Notes under the pieces: generated by a model
What the model saw: only the letters and a program-made list of their open reading frames with translations
What the model was told of the DNA's origin: nothing
Databases searched by the model: none
Program-made: the position numbers and the translations under genes
NCBI GenBank assembly: GCA_012727715.1
Contig: JAAYGN010000033.1
Span: 1-39,850 of the forward strand
Direction: 5' to 3'
Length of the DNA: 39,850 bases
Origin: Desulfovibrionales bacterium
Lineage (GTDB): Bacteria; Desulfobacterota; Desulfovibrionia; Desulfovibrionales; Desulfomicrobiaceae
Shown here: positions 8,601-16,314 of the stretch, in pieces
How positions within the stretch are numbered: the first letter of the stretch is position 1
Layout of the letters: each line of letters starts with the position of its first letter

Positions 8601-9518
8601 TTAAAAATCATTGTGCCGAGGCTGAATAAGGGTTGCAGCGCAAATTCCCCCTATGATCAGTCCACCACCAACAATCTGAGCCCAGGCAACGTGCTCCTGC
8701 AAAATAAATACTGAAGCTATGCCTGTAAAAATTGGCAAGGTATAATAGACAAGTCCTGCCTGTACTGGCCCGATGCGGTCAATGGCCAAAGTCCAAAGCC
8801 AAAAAGCCATGGCTGAACAACCAATGCCCGTGTACAAGGTGCCCACAACTACAGGAGCTGAAAGTGTGGGCAATGGCAAAATAATGGCTTCAGCTATGGT
8901 AAAAGGAAGAGAAACCACAACTCCCAAAGAAAAAGTGGCCATATTAAAACTTAAAGAAGAAATCTCAGCTGGCCGCTGACGAATAAAAAGGGAGTACACT
9001 CCAAAACAAATTACTCCGCCCAAAGCCCACAAATCACCGCTATTAATCTGTAAAGCTGCCAAGCGCTGCCAATCACCACGGCTGACCAAAACCAGCATAC
9101 CCACTAAAACGACAACCAATCCCGCTAATCGAGCACGGGTGATCATCTCTTTGTACAGCACCCGCGAAAGGAGCAAAATAACGACTGGTGCTGCTGGCAC
9201 CATTAAAGCCATATTCAGACTCTCAGTAGTTTGGCCTGCTTTATAAATTAAGGTATTTAACAGGGTCACACCAACAATGCCCATAATCAAAAGATAACGC
9301 CAATGACGCCGCAAAAGTACCCAATCTTGCTGTACAGGTTTCCAGGCAAAGGGCATGAGCACAACAAGAGCTACAACCCATCGCCAAAAATTACACTGCC
9401 AAGGGGGAATGGCCTCAGCAATGGCCCTGGCCACAACAAAATTACCTGCCCAAAGCATGGTCGCCAACAAGGCCAAAGTGTATCCTAAAACAATATCCTG
9501 TTTTTTAGTACTGTGCAT
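8601..9518 (-). CDS. EamA/DMT-superfamily transporter (10 TM)
   Basis: A 305-residue inner-membrane permease of the drug/metabolite transporter family. It has ten hydrophobic segments in two EamA repeats: the first begins with LALLATMLWAGNFVVARAIA, the second near GDLWALGGVICFGVYSLFIR, and the protein ends with the typical GGGLIIGGICAA helix. Substrate cannot be read from sequence; relatives export amino acids or metabolites. AGGAACC precedes the ATG. A promoter and a palindrome lie 42-95 bp upstream, and ssb's terminator isolates the gene from the operon behind it. Confidence 0.92.
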   Translation of the reverse strand: MHSTKKQDIVLGYTLALLATMLWAGNFVVARAIAEAIPPWQCNFWRWVVALVVLMPFAWKPVQQDWVLLRRHWRYLLIMGIVGVTLLNTLIYKAGQTTESLNMALMVPAAPVVILLLSRVLYKEMITRARLAGLVVVLVGMLVLVSRGDWQRLAALQINSGDLWALGGVICFGVYSLFIRQRPAEISSLSFNMATFSLGVVVSLPFTIAEAIILPLPTLSAPVVVGTLYTGIGCSAMAFWLWTLAIDRIGPVQAGLVYYTLPIFTGIASVFILQEHVAWAQIVGGGLIIGGICAATLIQPRHNDF

Positions 9519-9559
9519 GGTTCCTACATGTGCATGATTTTCATTACGCAGAAAAATTT

Positions 9560-9613
9560 ATAATAGACATTGATTTATATCATACAATGTAAAAACTATA
9601 CGTAGTTTTTACA
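9560..9613 (-). promoter_or_regulatory. promoter and palindromic operator candidate for the EamA gene
   Basis: Read on the minus strand, TTGTAT (9587-9582) and TATTAT (9565-9560) are separated by 16 bp and would give a leader of about 35 bases. Immediately upstream, 11-base half-sites TGTAAAAACTA (9588-9598) and TAGTTTTTACA (9603-9613) form a perfect inverted repeat around four bases. Its position abutting the -35 box fits an operator or activator site. The -35 match is weak, and the palindrome could instead be an AT-rich hairpin. Confidence 0.5.
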
Positions 9614-9645
9614 AAAAAATTGCCCGGTTACACTTGAACCGGGCA
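9613..9645 (-). terminator. rho-independent terminator after ssb
   Basis: TGCCCGGTT (9621-9629) pairs perfectly with AACCGGGCA (9637-9645) over a seven-base loop. On the minus strand the stem is followed by ATTTTTTT. It lies 29 bases after the ssb stop and closes the carboxylase-ssb operon. Confidence 0.92.
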
Positions 9646-9673
9646 GCCATACATAATATTATACATTTTTTCT

Positions 9674-10138
9674 TTAAAAAGGAGCATCATCCAGGGGGGT
9701 AGTTTCCGATGGAAAAGCAGGCCCTAAATCTTGTGTGGAAAAAGACTCCTGACTGGGCTCTTGGCTCCGAGTAGGTGCTGCGGTATAACTACTGCTGCCA
9801 TCAGCGCGAGAATCTAATCCCAGCACGCGGTCAGCTTTAATTTCAGTGCTATATCTGTCAATACCATCTTTTCCCTGCCATTTACGGGTCTCCAGTCTGC
9901 CTTCAATATACACCAAGCGTCCTTTGGACAGATAATTACCACAAAATTCTGCCTGTTTACCCCACACCACAATGCGGTGCCATTCAGTGCGCTCAACTCT
10001 TTGCCCATCTTTACTTGTGTATGACTCATCCGTGGCAATGGAGAAATTGGCTACAGGCTGTCCGGAGGGAACATAGCGCATCTCTGGATCTTGTCCCAAC
10101 CGACCAATCAAAAGTACCTTGTTCAGACTTCCTGCCAT
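9674..10138 (-). CDS. ssb: single-stranded DNA-binding protein SSB
   Basis: Coats single-stranded DNA in replication, repair and recombination. The OB fold covers about residues 1-110 ([45 protein letters not shown]). A Ser/Gln/Pro-rich linker follows, and the acidic tip DDAPF is the short partner-binding tail. The length of 154 residues is typical. AAGGAGG precedes the ATG by five bases. Unusually, it is the last gene of an operon with carboxylase genes, nine bp after the preceding stop, rather than next to uvrA or rpsF/rpsR. Confidence 0.96.
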   Translation of the reverse strand: MAGSLNKVLLIGRLGQDPEMRYVPSGQPVANFSIATDESYTSKDGQRVERTEWHRIVVWGKQAEFCGNYLSKGRLVYIEGRLETRKWQGKDGIDRYSTEIKADRVLGLDSRADGSSSYTAAPTRSQEPSQESFSTQDLGPAFPSETTPLDDAPF

Positions 10139-10147
10139 AGTGCCTCC

Positions 10148-10501
10148 TTAATCAGGATATGATGCCTGTTTGTTTAATTCATGTAAGGCGTCCTCAATAT
10201 AATCCGACGCCTGGTTGGCTGACTGGGGATCCCAATCAGCCAAGGATTGCTGCAAATCTTGAACTCCCTTCAAAACTCCGGGAAGAAATGTTTTCAAAAC
10301 AGTATGCAACGACTTGGGAATATCTCCAAATTGATACAGGTCATCAAGGGCCCTGACAAGTTCCAATACCCCCCGCATATCATGAGGAAACCCGGGCCTG
10401 GTTTCTTCAAAGGCCCAAGCCCAGAGAACTGGCCAGGCCTTGCGGACCTCCTCTTCTGAGTAGGTATAGGCCATGACTCGAATTTGTAAAACCCTGCCCA
10501 T
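10148..10501 (-). CDS. hypothetical protein, 117 aa, in carboxylase-ssb operon
   Basis: Not recognised. A mainly helical, soluble protein with motifs such as RKAWPVLWAWAFEETRPGF and a Gln/Asp-rich C-terminus. ATG 10501 shares a base with the stop of the biotinyl-domain gene (TGATG), supporting coupled translation; a later ATG at 10474 would shorten it by nine residues. The gene lies between a biotinyl-domain protein and ssb, and could serve either system or neither. Confidence 0.72.
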   Translation of the reverse strand: MGRVLQIRVMAYTYSEEEVRKAWPVLWAWAFEETRPGFPHDMRGVLELVRALDDLYQFGDIPKSLHTVLKTFLPGVLKGVQDLQQSLADWDPQSANQASDYIEDALHELNKQASYPD

Positions 10502-11151
10502 CAGTCCTGCTCCTCCCAATCACTTTGCACACGGCTGACAACCTCTTGAATTTGTCCCAACTGATCTTCTGGACATACCCCAATAAGAGGACTTTCCCGT
10601 TCCACAGAGTCATTGGTATCAAAATAAATAGCATAAATAATACCTGAGGGTCCTGTATAGCGAATGGCTGTCTCTCGTTTCATGCGTGATAGAATAAAAA
10701 GCTCCAACCCTTCTTCCACAGCCACACTTTGGCTACCTTTGGTCTTAATTTTGATATCCACATCAGGAATAAAATAATACCTTCCCTTTTCTGGGGCCAA
10801 AAACAGGAATAAAGACTGTCGTAAAATACGACCTATGACTTCCTCTCGGGTTAAATAATGACGAATTGTCATCAGTTCCTGGCCAGCCTGGACAAATTCT
10901 CCAGGTTTGAGATCAGCCAAAGCCATGATCTCACCTTTTTGAGGCGCATAAATAGGCTTTTTATTCTTCTCACGTTCCAGACGTATTAAAAGAGTACCTG
11001 GTTTTTCCTTCCAGGTCCCACTGGGACCCACGACTCGGGTTCCGGGAGTACTACTGACAAACTCCACTGTTCCAGCGTGAGGCGCGCGGATGACAATTTT
11101 TTCATAGGGCTCTTCGCGCAACTCCTGCAATAACGTTTTTACATCAACCAC
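10501..11151 (-). CDS. biotinyl/lipoyl-domain protein, probable carboxyl carrier of the adjacent carboxylase
   Basis: 216 residues with two biotinyl-lipoyl-like segments. The first (about 15-98) includes RAPHAGTVEFV and KPGEFVQAGQELMTI but has no target lysine. The second (about 130-200) reads GLELFILSRMKRETAIRY followed by GPSGIIY and NDSVERESPLIGV. This places K158 where biotin is normally attached, in the context MKR instead of the usual AMKM. It starts with GTG, with AGGAG overlapping the accAD stop. The neighbours accC and accAD make a carboxyl-carrier (AccB-like) role likely, but biotinylation is not assured. Confidence 0.75.
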   Translation of the reverse strand: MVDVKTLLQELREEPYEKIVIRAPHAGTVEFVSSTPGTRVVGPSGTWKEKPGTLLIRLEREKNKKPIYAPQKGEIMALADLKPGEFVQAGQELMTIRHYLTREEVIGRILRQSLFLFLAPEKGRYYFIPDVDIKIKTKGSQSVAVEEGLELFILSRMKRETAIRYTGPSGIIYAIYFDTNDSVERESPLIGVCPEDQLGQIQEVVSRVQSDWEEQD

Positions 11152-11159
11152 ACTTGCTC

Positions 11160-13400
11160 CTAGCGATAATAGAGGTTGCGGCCACCCATGGTTTGCAGAG
11201 ATTGAACCAAGTTATGCCGGATTTCTCGGCGATCCCAAATACCTTGAATATGTCCCCGCGATAATGCCTGGAATGCATTGTGATAGTTGGGTGGGATGTC
11301 CAGCCCTGTTGTTTCTTTGATGACCCCAGGCCCAGCAAAGCCTACATTAGCTGAACGCACTGCGAATTGGTATGGTGAACAACCCAAAAAACTGGCCACA
11401 GGCCCAGCATAGGAATTGGTATCATAAAGCACCAGATAAAGTCCTCCTGCCTCACTATAACGTCGCACCGCCATGGTGCAACGCGGCATTTGGATCACTC
11501 CATTCACTCCTTCTTGGATGCGAATTCCTGCTGTACCATGCACATAAGAAAGAAAAGGCAATTGTTTTTTTCGAGCCCGCTCCATGGCCCGAATAAACTT
11601 TTCCCCTTCAGCAGCTCCCACGCTCCCACCACGAAAAGCAGCCATAAACATGGCTACCATAACCGTGGTACCTTCAATGCGCGCCTCAAAAGTCATGCAC
11701 CCACACTTGTGGCCTGTCCTGCGTTTGGCCTCATCCAGTTTCAGGTCAAAGCCATCAAACTGTAGTGGGTTAATGGATTCAATTTCCGAAAAAATTTCCC
11801 GCACAGACCCTGGATCAAAAATATTATGAATATACCACTGGTATTCCATGGGAAAATGATGCCCACAAAAACTACATACCCCTGCCCATTCACCAAAAAG
11901 ATCCGGGGCCCACTGATCCAAACACCCATGTACCCCAGCATTGGGGCAGGTTATGGATTGGTCCTCCTTGGCTTGTGGGCTGATATATTGCCATTGTCCT
12001 AGATTTTGATCCGAGCCATTCCAGGGAGTCAAAGTGGTCAGTTCCTCTTTATCCACTTCTTTTTTATCTTTTTTAAAGAAGAGCTTGGATAACACCTTGC
12101 CCCAATACCTGGCGGATCTGCCCATAACTACCTGAATTTCTGCATGTACGTCTTCAGCAAGCTCGCTCACCTTTTTTCGTTGCCGGCCCAAAAGATCATA
12201 GCGAAAATAAGAATAAAGGGAAGAACACACTTCACCTAAAGCCTCACTTCCCCGGCTGAACCAATGACGCTTATCCAGATAGGCTCCCTGGGCCATGCGT
12301 CGAAACTTCAGGTAACGCACCCAGAGCAAACGTTCTTTGGCTCGCGTACTCAACGTCCAACGAACATACACATTTGCCCCCTTGTGTCGCTTTAAGGCAA
12401 AGGAACGTAACATGCGCATCCCGCTGACATTTAAAACAATCTCATCAGTAGAAGCAATGACTGCCTTGCGGAGTTTACGAAAAAAATCATAGTGCTCCGG
12501 ACGGGCTCCCAGTTCTGGCTCATGAATCTTCCAATCTATATAGCCCATGGTTTTGTTATCATCAGCAGTCATTTTAAGCTGATCAGCACAACGTTCTATA
12601 AGCTTAAGGTCAGCCCGTTGCCCGCCACGTAAACGCCCTTCAATGGCCGCAGCACCCTCAGGGGAAATCACTGAATAATAGCCATGGGACATCATTATTC
12701 GCGTATCCGCCAAGCCAATGGCCTCAGCGCCTCCTGATCCCCCCTCAGAAATAACTGCCACAATGGGCACTTTCAGTCCTGCCATTTCATAAAGATTTTT
12801 AGCAATTTGTTGGGCTGCTCCTGGATAATCTTCAATGGGGTACGAGCCAGGAGTAAAAATATAAGTATGAATGGGAATATTTTCGGTTTCAGCGACCTTC
12901 ATGTAGTGTAAAGCCTTGGCATTGCCCCAAGGTTTTACTGAGCCACCATTACGGAATTCCTGGCCATGTCCCTTTTCCTGGCCAATGACCATGACTGGCT
13001 GGTTATGGACTTTCTTGCCACGCTTGCGCGTCACATATGCTCTGGCAATGAGCATGCTGGGGTCAATACTATAGTCGTCCTGACCTCCTATTTCCGTGTA
13101 ATTATCATATACATTCTCCAGGATATCCTTCAGACAAATCCGCTGTGGATGACGAACTATGCGCACCTTGTTCATAGGGGTCAGTTCACGCTCCAACTTT
13201 TTTTCCAAAAACCGGAACAATTCTTCGAGAGTTTCCAATTGTCGGATGACTTCTTGCTTTGTTAAACTGGGTTCACGAAGAATAAATTCATTCAGCTTGG
13301 CATCGAGCATGGAGACATTGGAATTTTCATCCGGACCAAAAATATCTTGAACATATTTCAGACGGTCACGAAGTTCTTGAGTACGTTTTTCTATATCCAT
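11160..13400 (-). CDS. accAD: acetyl-CoA carboxylase carboxyltransferase, fused AccA-AccD
   Basis: 746 residues joining both carboxyltransferase subunits, which transfer the carboxyl group from biotin to acetyl-CoA to make malonyl-CoA. The N-terminal half (about 1-340) is AccA-like: a helical start, RELTPMNKVRIVRHPQR, then NLYEMAGLKVPIVAVISEGG and YYSVISPEG. A basic linker of about 130 residues follows. The AccD-like half has a zinc ribbon with C485, C493, C509 and C512 (first pair spaced CX7C rather than CX2C), AFRGGSVGAAEGEKFIRAME and HGTAGIRIQEG. The order A-then-D is the reverse of the usual plant/actinobacterial reading. Another acyl-CoA substrate is possible. No clear ribosome site precedes ATG 13400. 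Confidence 0.88.
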   Translation of the reverse strand: MDIEKRTQELRDRLKYVQDIFGPDENSNVSMLDAKLNEFILREPSLTKQEVIRQLETLEELFRFLEKKLERELTPMNKVRIVRHPQRICLKDILENVYDNYTEIGGQDDYSIDPSMLIARAYVTRKRGKKVHNQPVMVIGQEKGHGQEFRNGGSVKPWGNAKALHYMKVAETENIPIHTYIFTPGSYPIEDYPGAAQQIAKNLYEMAGLKVPIVAVISEGGSGGAEAIGLADTRIMMSHGYYSVISPEGAAAIEGRLRGGQRADLKLIERCADQLKMTADDNKTMGYIDWKIHEPELGARPEHYDFFRKLRKAVIASTDEIVLNVSGMRMLRSFALKRHKGANVYVRWTLSTRAKERLLWVRYLKFRRMAQGAYLDKRHWFSRGSEALGEVCSSLYSYFRYDLLGRQRKKVSELAEDVHAEIQVVMGRSARYWGKVLSKLFFKKDKKEVDKEELTTLTPWNGSDQNLGQWQYISPQAKEDQSITCPNAGVHGCLDQWAPDLFGEWAGVCSFCGHHFPMEYQWYIHNIFDPGSVREIFSEIESINPLQFDGFDLKLDEAKRRTGHKCGCMTFEARIEGTTVMVAMFMAAFRGGSVGAAEGEKFIRAMERARKKQLPFLSYVHGTAGIRIQEGVNGVIQMPRCTMAVRRYSEAGGLYLVLYDTNSYAGPVASFLGCSPYQFAVRSANVGFAGPGVIKETTGLDIPPNYHNAFQALSRGHIQGIWDRREIRHNLVQSLQTMGGRNLYYR

Positions 13401-13451
13401 AAATATTACTACTTGTTCATTATTAAATTATCGCAAAGCACATATTCATTG

Positions 13452-13477
13452 AGTGCTTAATCAATATTTTAAGCACT
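13452..13477 (-). other. hairpin in the accC-accAD gap
   Basis: AGTGCTTAA (13452-13460) and TTAAGCACT (13469-13477) form a nine-pair stem with an eight-base loop in the 102-bp gap between accC and accAD. There is no T-run on the minus strand, so it may be a processing or stability hairpin, or a weak attenuator; on the plus strand it is followed by TTT only. Confidence 0.45.
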
Positions 13478-13502
13478 TTTGTCCCAAGACATCAAAGCAA
13501 TA

Positions 13503-14933
13503 CTAAAATACCAAAACAGTATCGGATTTGCGCTCTAAAAAAGAAATATTGGATTTTAATGCTTCTCCCGAAGCATTTTCTCCACACAGGGTTAGTGCGT
13601 GTAAAAATTCTTTTCCCCTGATCCTGGCCTCCTCCAAAGTCTGTCCCCAAACAATGGCTAAAGCCAGGTTGGGGTCAAAATCTGTGGGTATTTCATATTC
13701 CCGATCCCGAGGCACCTGTGTGTGCATGGTGAGCCAAGGAAAATCTGGCCAATCAAAGGAAGTAATCCGACCAACCCAAGGGATAAATTTATTATCTGGA
13801 TCTTCAGCAATAATTCGATACTCAATACCCACGCCCTCTAAACAAATATCTTCCTGGGCGTAGCCCAGGGCAGCACCTAACCCAACCCGGATTTGCTCAG
13901 CAATAAGATCCACGCCTTTTTGCCCCTTAATGGATGCAATACGTGCAGATACACCGTTTTCCACCTGAATCCTGGTATTTACTTCCATGAGAAAGGGCTG
14001 ACCTGTTGGACTCACTATCCATTCCCAGGTACCGATATTGTCATAGCCAGCTTCCTTGGCCATGCGCAAAGAATATTCAGTAATATCTTCCAATACTTTT
14101 TGGGCATCAAAAGCATAACGCGTGGAAGTAGGATCAAAGCCAGGAGCAACTTCAATGCGCTTTTGGCGTCCCAAAGACTGAACCGAACAATTACGTGTGC
14201 CAAAATGTACCGGTGACATACCGGTACGATCTGCCAACACTTGTACTTCTAAATGATTAAAATCAAAAATTCGCTGCTCTATAAGTACACTTTCATCACG
14301 AAATTGGCGTTTGGAATAATTTTTAATCCGCCGTAAAACACTGCGAAACTTATCCAGGTCGGTTACTTCTTCAATACCCATTCCTCCGCCACCAGCTGAA
14401 GCCTTGACCAGAATAACGGGATTACCCACCCCTTGCTCTTTTTGAAAATCAAAAAGGGATTTGGCAATATTTTCTGCTTCCAAATCATCCGTCACAGGCT
14501 TGTCCGAGCCGGGCACAGTCGGTACACCCAGCTTACGAGCCAAGCGCTTGGTGTTGATCTTATCTCCCAATTCACGAATTACCTGCCATGACGGTCCGAT
14601 AAAAATCAGTTTTCTCTCTCTTTGAGCTACTCGGCGGGCAAAACGATAGTCCTCGGCAAAAAATCCATACCCTGGATGAATGGCTGTGGCTTTGGCATGA
14701 TCAGCCACAGCAAAAATTTCATTGGCATCCAAATACGAGCTGACTCGGTAGAGGGACTCATCACCCCCCAATTTTTGAGCCATGACACAATGTTCGCTAT
14801 GCTGATCAGGGGCGGTAAAAAGAGCAACAAATTTCAGGCCCAGCTTGCAACAAGCCTCCATAATACGAATGGCAATCTCACCGCGATTGGCAATTAACAC
14901 TTTGTGTTTTTTTAGTTCATTTGTAGTTTTCAT
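13503..14933 (-). CDS. accC: acetyl-CoA carboxylase biotin carboxylase subunit AccC (divergent)
   Basis: Carboxylates biotin with ATP and bicarbonate. 476 residues in the ATP-grasp biotin carboxylase fold: KVLIANRGEIAIRIMEA at the start, AIHPGYGFFAED, the glycine-rich ATP loop KASAGGGGMGIEE, LEVQVLADRTG, and MEVNTRIQVENG. By comparison with the E. coli enzyme, the metal-binding Glu and Asn, the catalytic Arg and Glu, and the later Arg (YRIIAEDP) are retained. The normally invariant EHP after the catalytic Glu is ENG, and GERDCS is GTRNCS. It heads the five-gene run ending in ssb. Pyruvate or propionyl-CoA carboxylase is less likely given the fused AccA-AccD neighbour. Confidence 0.92.
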   Translation of the reverse strand: MKTTNELKKHKVLIANRGEIAIRIMEACCKLGLKFVALFTAPDQHSEHCVMAQKLGGDESLYRVSSYLDANEIFAVADHAKATAIHPGYGFFAEDYRFARRVAQRERKLIFIGPSWQVIRELGDKINTKRLARKLGVPTVPGSDKPVTDDLEAENIAKSLFDFQKEQGVGNPVILVKASAGGGGMGIEEVTDLDKFRSVLRRIKNYSKRQFRDESVLIEQRIFDFNHLEVQVLADRTGMSPVHFGTRNCSVQSLGRQKRIEVAPGFDPTSTRYAFDAQKVLEDITEYSLRMAKEAGYDNIGTWEWIVSPTGQPFLMEVNTRIQVENGVSARIASIKGQKGVDLIAEQIRVGLGAALGYAQEDICLEGVGIEYRIIAEDPDNKFIPWVGRITSFDWPDFPWLTMHTQVPRDREYEIPTDFDPNLALAIVWGQTLEEARIRGKEFLHALTLCGENASGEALKSNISFLERKSDTVLVF

Positions 14934-15010
14934 GTGCTAACAATTCTCAAAAAAATCTCTCATTGCTTTTTTCTTTCAAAATAGACTCTGGATTATTCCT
15001 ATTGTCTGTC

Positions 15011-15231
15011 ATGGCAAAATACTTTAGCAAAATATAGTTCCAAAGACGCCACCGCTTATATCCATAATTATAAAGGAGCAAGTCTTGGCTTTGCCCTTGT
15101 GCTGGACGACCATGGGTATGTATGCTGGGATCATGAGTTGCCGACCTGAAAAAGTTCCTTTATCCAGATCTTTTAAAAAACGTGTGGCCCTTGCCTTATG
15201 TCAGGAATCATCTTTCTATCTCAAGGCATAG
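15011..15231 (+). pseudogene. frameshifted remnant of a small unknown gene
   Basis: The 344-bp gap between accC and the phosphorylase holds three overlapping reading frames that read like one protein. ATG 15011 gives MAKYFSKI then a stop. The next frame gives KDATAYIHNYKGASLGFALV, LDDHGYVCWDHELP, then a stop at 15145-15147. The third gives PEKVPLSRSFKKRVALALC and ends QESSFYLKA at 15231. Joining them needs two frameshifts and would yield about 72 residues. I do not recognise the family. Decay is the simplest reading, but assembly errors or chance cannot be excluded. Confidence 0.42.
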
Positions 15232-15277
15232 TTCACTGTCCAGACAGTACGTAAAAACCTCAAAAAAATGGGGAATT

Positions 15278-16123
15278 ATGGACAATATCTATCAAAGAGC
15301 AACTCAAGCAACTCAGTGGCTTAAAAACAACATTGAAACAATCCCAGATACAGCCCTGGTCCTTGGTAGTGGTCTGGGAAGCTGGCTTATGTCTGAAAAA
15401 ATTTCCCAGCGAATCGCCTATGCTCAAATTCCTCATTTTCCAGTGTCCACAGTGCAAGGCCATGCCGGTGCTTTGCTGGTTGCTCAAATTGGAGACACGC
15501 CAGTTCTCATCTTGTCCGGGCGTTTTCATCTCTATGAAGGCTACAGTGCTGCTGAAGTAACCCTTCCCATCCGTTGCCTTGGCCTGCTGGACATAAAACA
15601 TCTTATTTTGACCAACGCAGCTGGAGCTTTAGATCCTCTGTTCCAAACCGGTGGCCTGATGCTTATCACCGATCATATCAATATGACCGGACACAACCCT
15701 TTAACTGGTCGCAATGTTGATGAATGGGGACCACGCTTTCCAGATATGAGTCAGGTCTATTGTCCCCACTTGCGCAGCTTAGCCCTACGCTCTGCGATGT
15801 CCTTGGGTCTTCGCCTGGAACAAGGTGTTTATGTGGCTGTGGCTGGGCCAAGTTTGGAAACTCCAGCTGAAACACGCATGTATCGTACCTTGGGTGCTCA
15901 TGCCATTGGCATGTCCACAGTGCCCGAGGCCATCATTGCACACCATATGGGTATAAAAACTTTAGGCCTTTCCTGCCTGACCAATAAAAATCTGCCTGAC
16001 TGCATGGCCCCCACTTCCCATGAAGCCATCTTGGATCAAGCCCAGCAATCAGCAAGTATGTTAGAAAATCTCCTCACAGTTCTTGTACCTGCTTTGGAGA
16101 ATAAGCAGGACCAAAAAACATAA
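15278..16123 (+). CDS. punA: purine nucleoside phosphorylase, trimeric inosine/guanosine type
   Basis: Cleaves purine nucleosides with phosphate to base and ribose-1-phosphate for salvage. 281 residues from ATG 15278, matching the family length. Motifs include ALVLGSGLGSW near residue 27, the phosphate-site GRFHLYEGYS, the LTNAAGALDP segment, and the purine-site region AVAGPSLETPAETRMYRTLG ending with GMSTVPE. The open frame begins at 15182, but the extra 32 residues do not resemble the family. GGGG just before the ATG is a weak ribosome site. Gene relics lie on both sides on the same strand. Confidence 0.9.
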   Translation: MDNIYQRATQATQWLKNNIETIPDTALVLGSGLGSWLMSEKISQRIAYAQIPHFPVSTVQGHAGALLVAQIGDTPVLILSGRFHLYEGYSAAEVTLPIRCLGLLDIKHLILTNAAGALDPLFQTGGLMLITDHINMTGHNPLTGRNVDEWGPRFPDMSQVYCPHLRSLALRSAMSLGLRLEQGVYVAVAGPSLETPAETRMYRTLGAHAIGMSTVPEAIIAHHMGIKTLGLSCLTNKNLPDCMAPTSHEAILDQAQQSASMLENLLTVLVPALENKQDQKT

Positions 16124-16139
16124 ATATACCAAGGAGCCA

Positions 16140-16274
16140 TTGCCTGGGGTCATGATCACAACGTAACATGAAGTGAATGACAACCAGGCAGCGCTTCAAG
16201 CTGGAGTCAACGAAATCATGGACAAACCCTTAACAGCCCAAAGTCTTGCGGAAGTGTTTAAGAAGTTTCTCTAG
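16140..16274 (+). pseudogene. relic of a response-regulator receiver domain (C-terminal end)
   Basis: The frame gives LPGVMITT, a TAA stop at 16164-16166, then HEVNDNQAALQAG, VNEIMDKPLTAQSLAEVFKK and FL before a stop at 16272-16274. This matches the last third of a receiver domain: strand 4 with its Thr, helix 4, strand 5 with the conserved Lys-Pro, and helix 5. The phosphorylation Asp and everything upstream are missing, replaced by the phosphorylase gene. It is probably the 3' remnant of a response regulator or hybrid kinase. A GTG at 16173 could start 33 residues, but that would not fold as a receiver. Confidence 0.55.
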
Positions 16275-16292
16275 CCATATAACCTTGGCTAG
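16271..16292. terminator. weak inverted repeat between receiver relic and TPR gene
   Basis: CTAGCCA (16271-16277) pairs with TGGCTAG (16286-16292) around eight bases, between converging reading frames. No T-run follows on either strand, so it may be a leftover or non-functional terminator. Confidence 0.25.
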
Positions 16293-16314
16293 TAACACCT
16301 TGTAGGCAACAGAT

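Noticed and set aside
15182-15277. Earlier start for the purine nucleoside phosphorylase
   Set aside because: The extra 32 residues are unlike the family and overlap the frameshifted relic.
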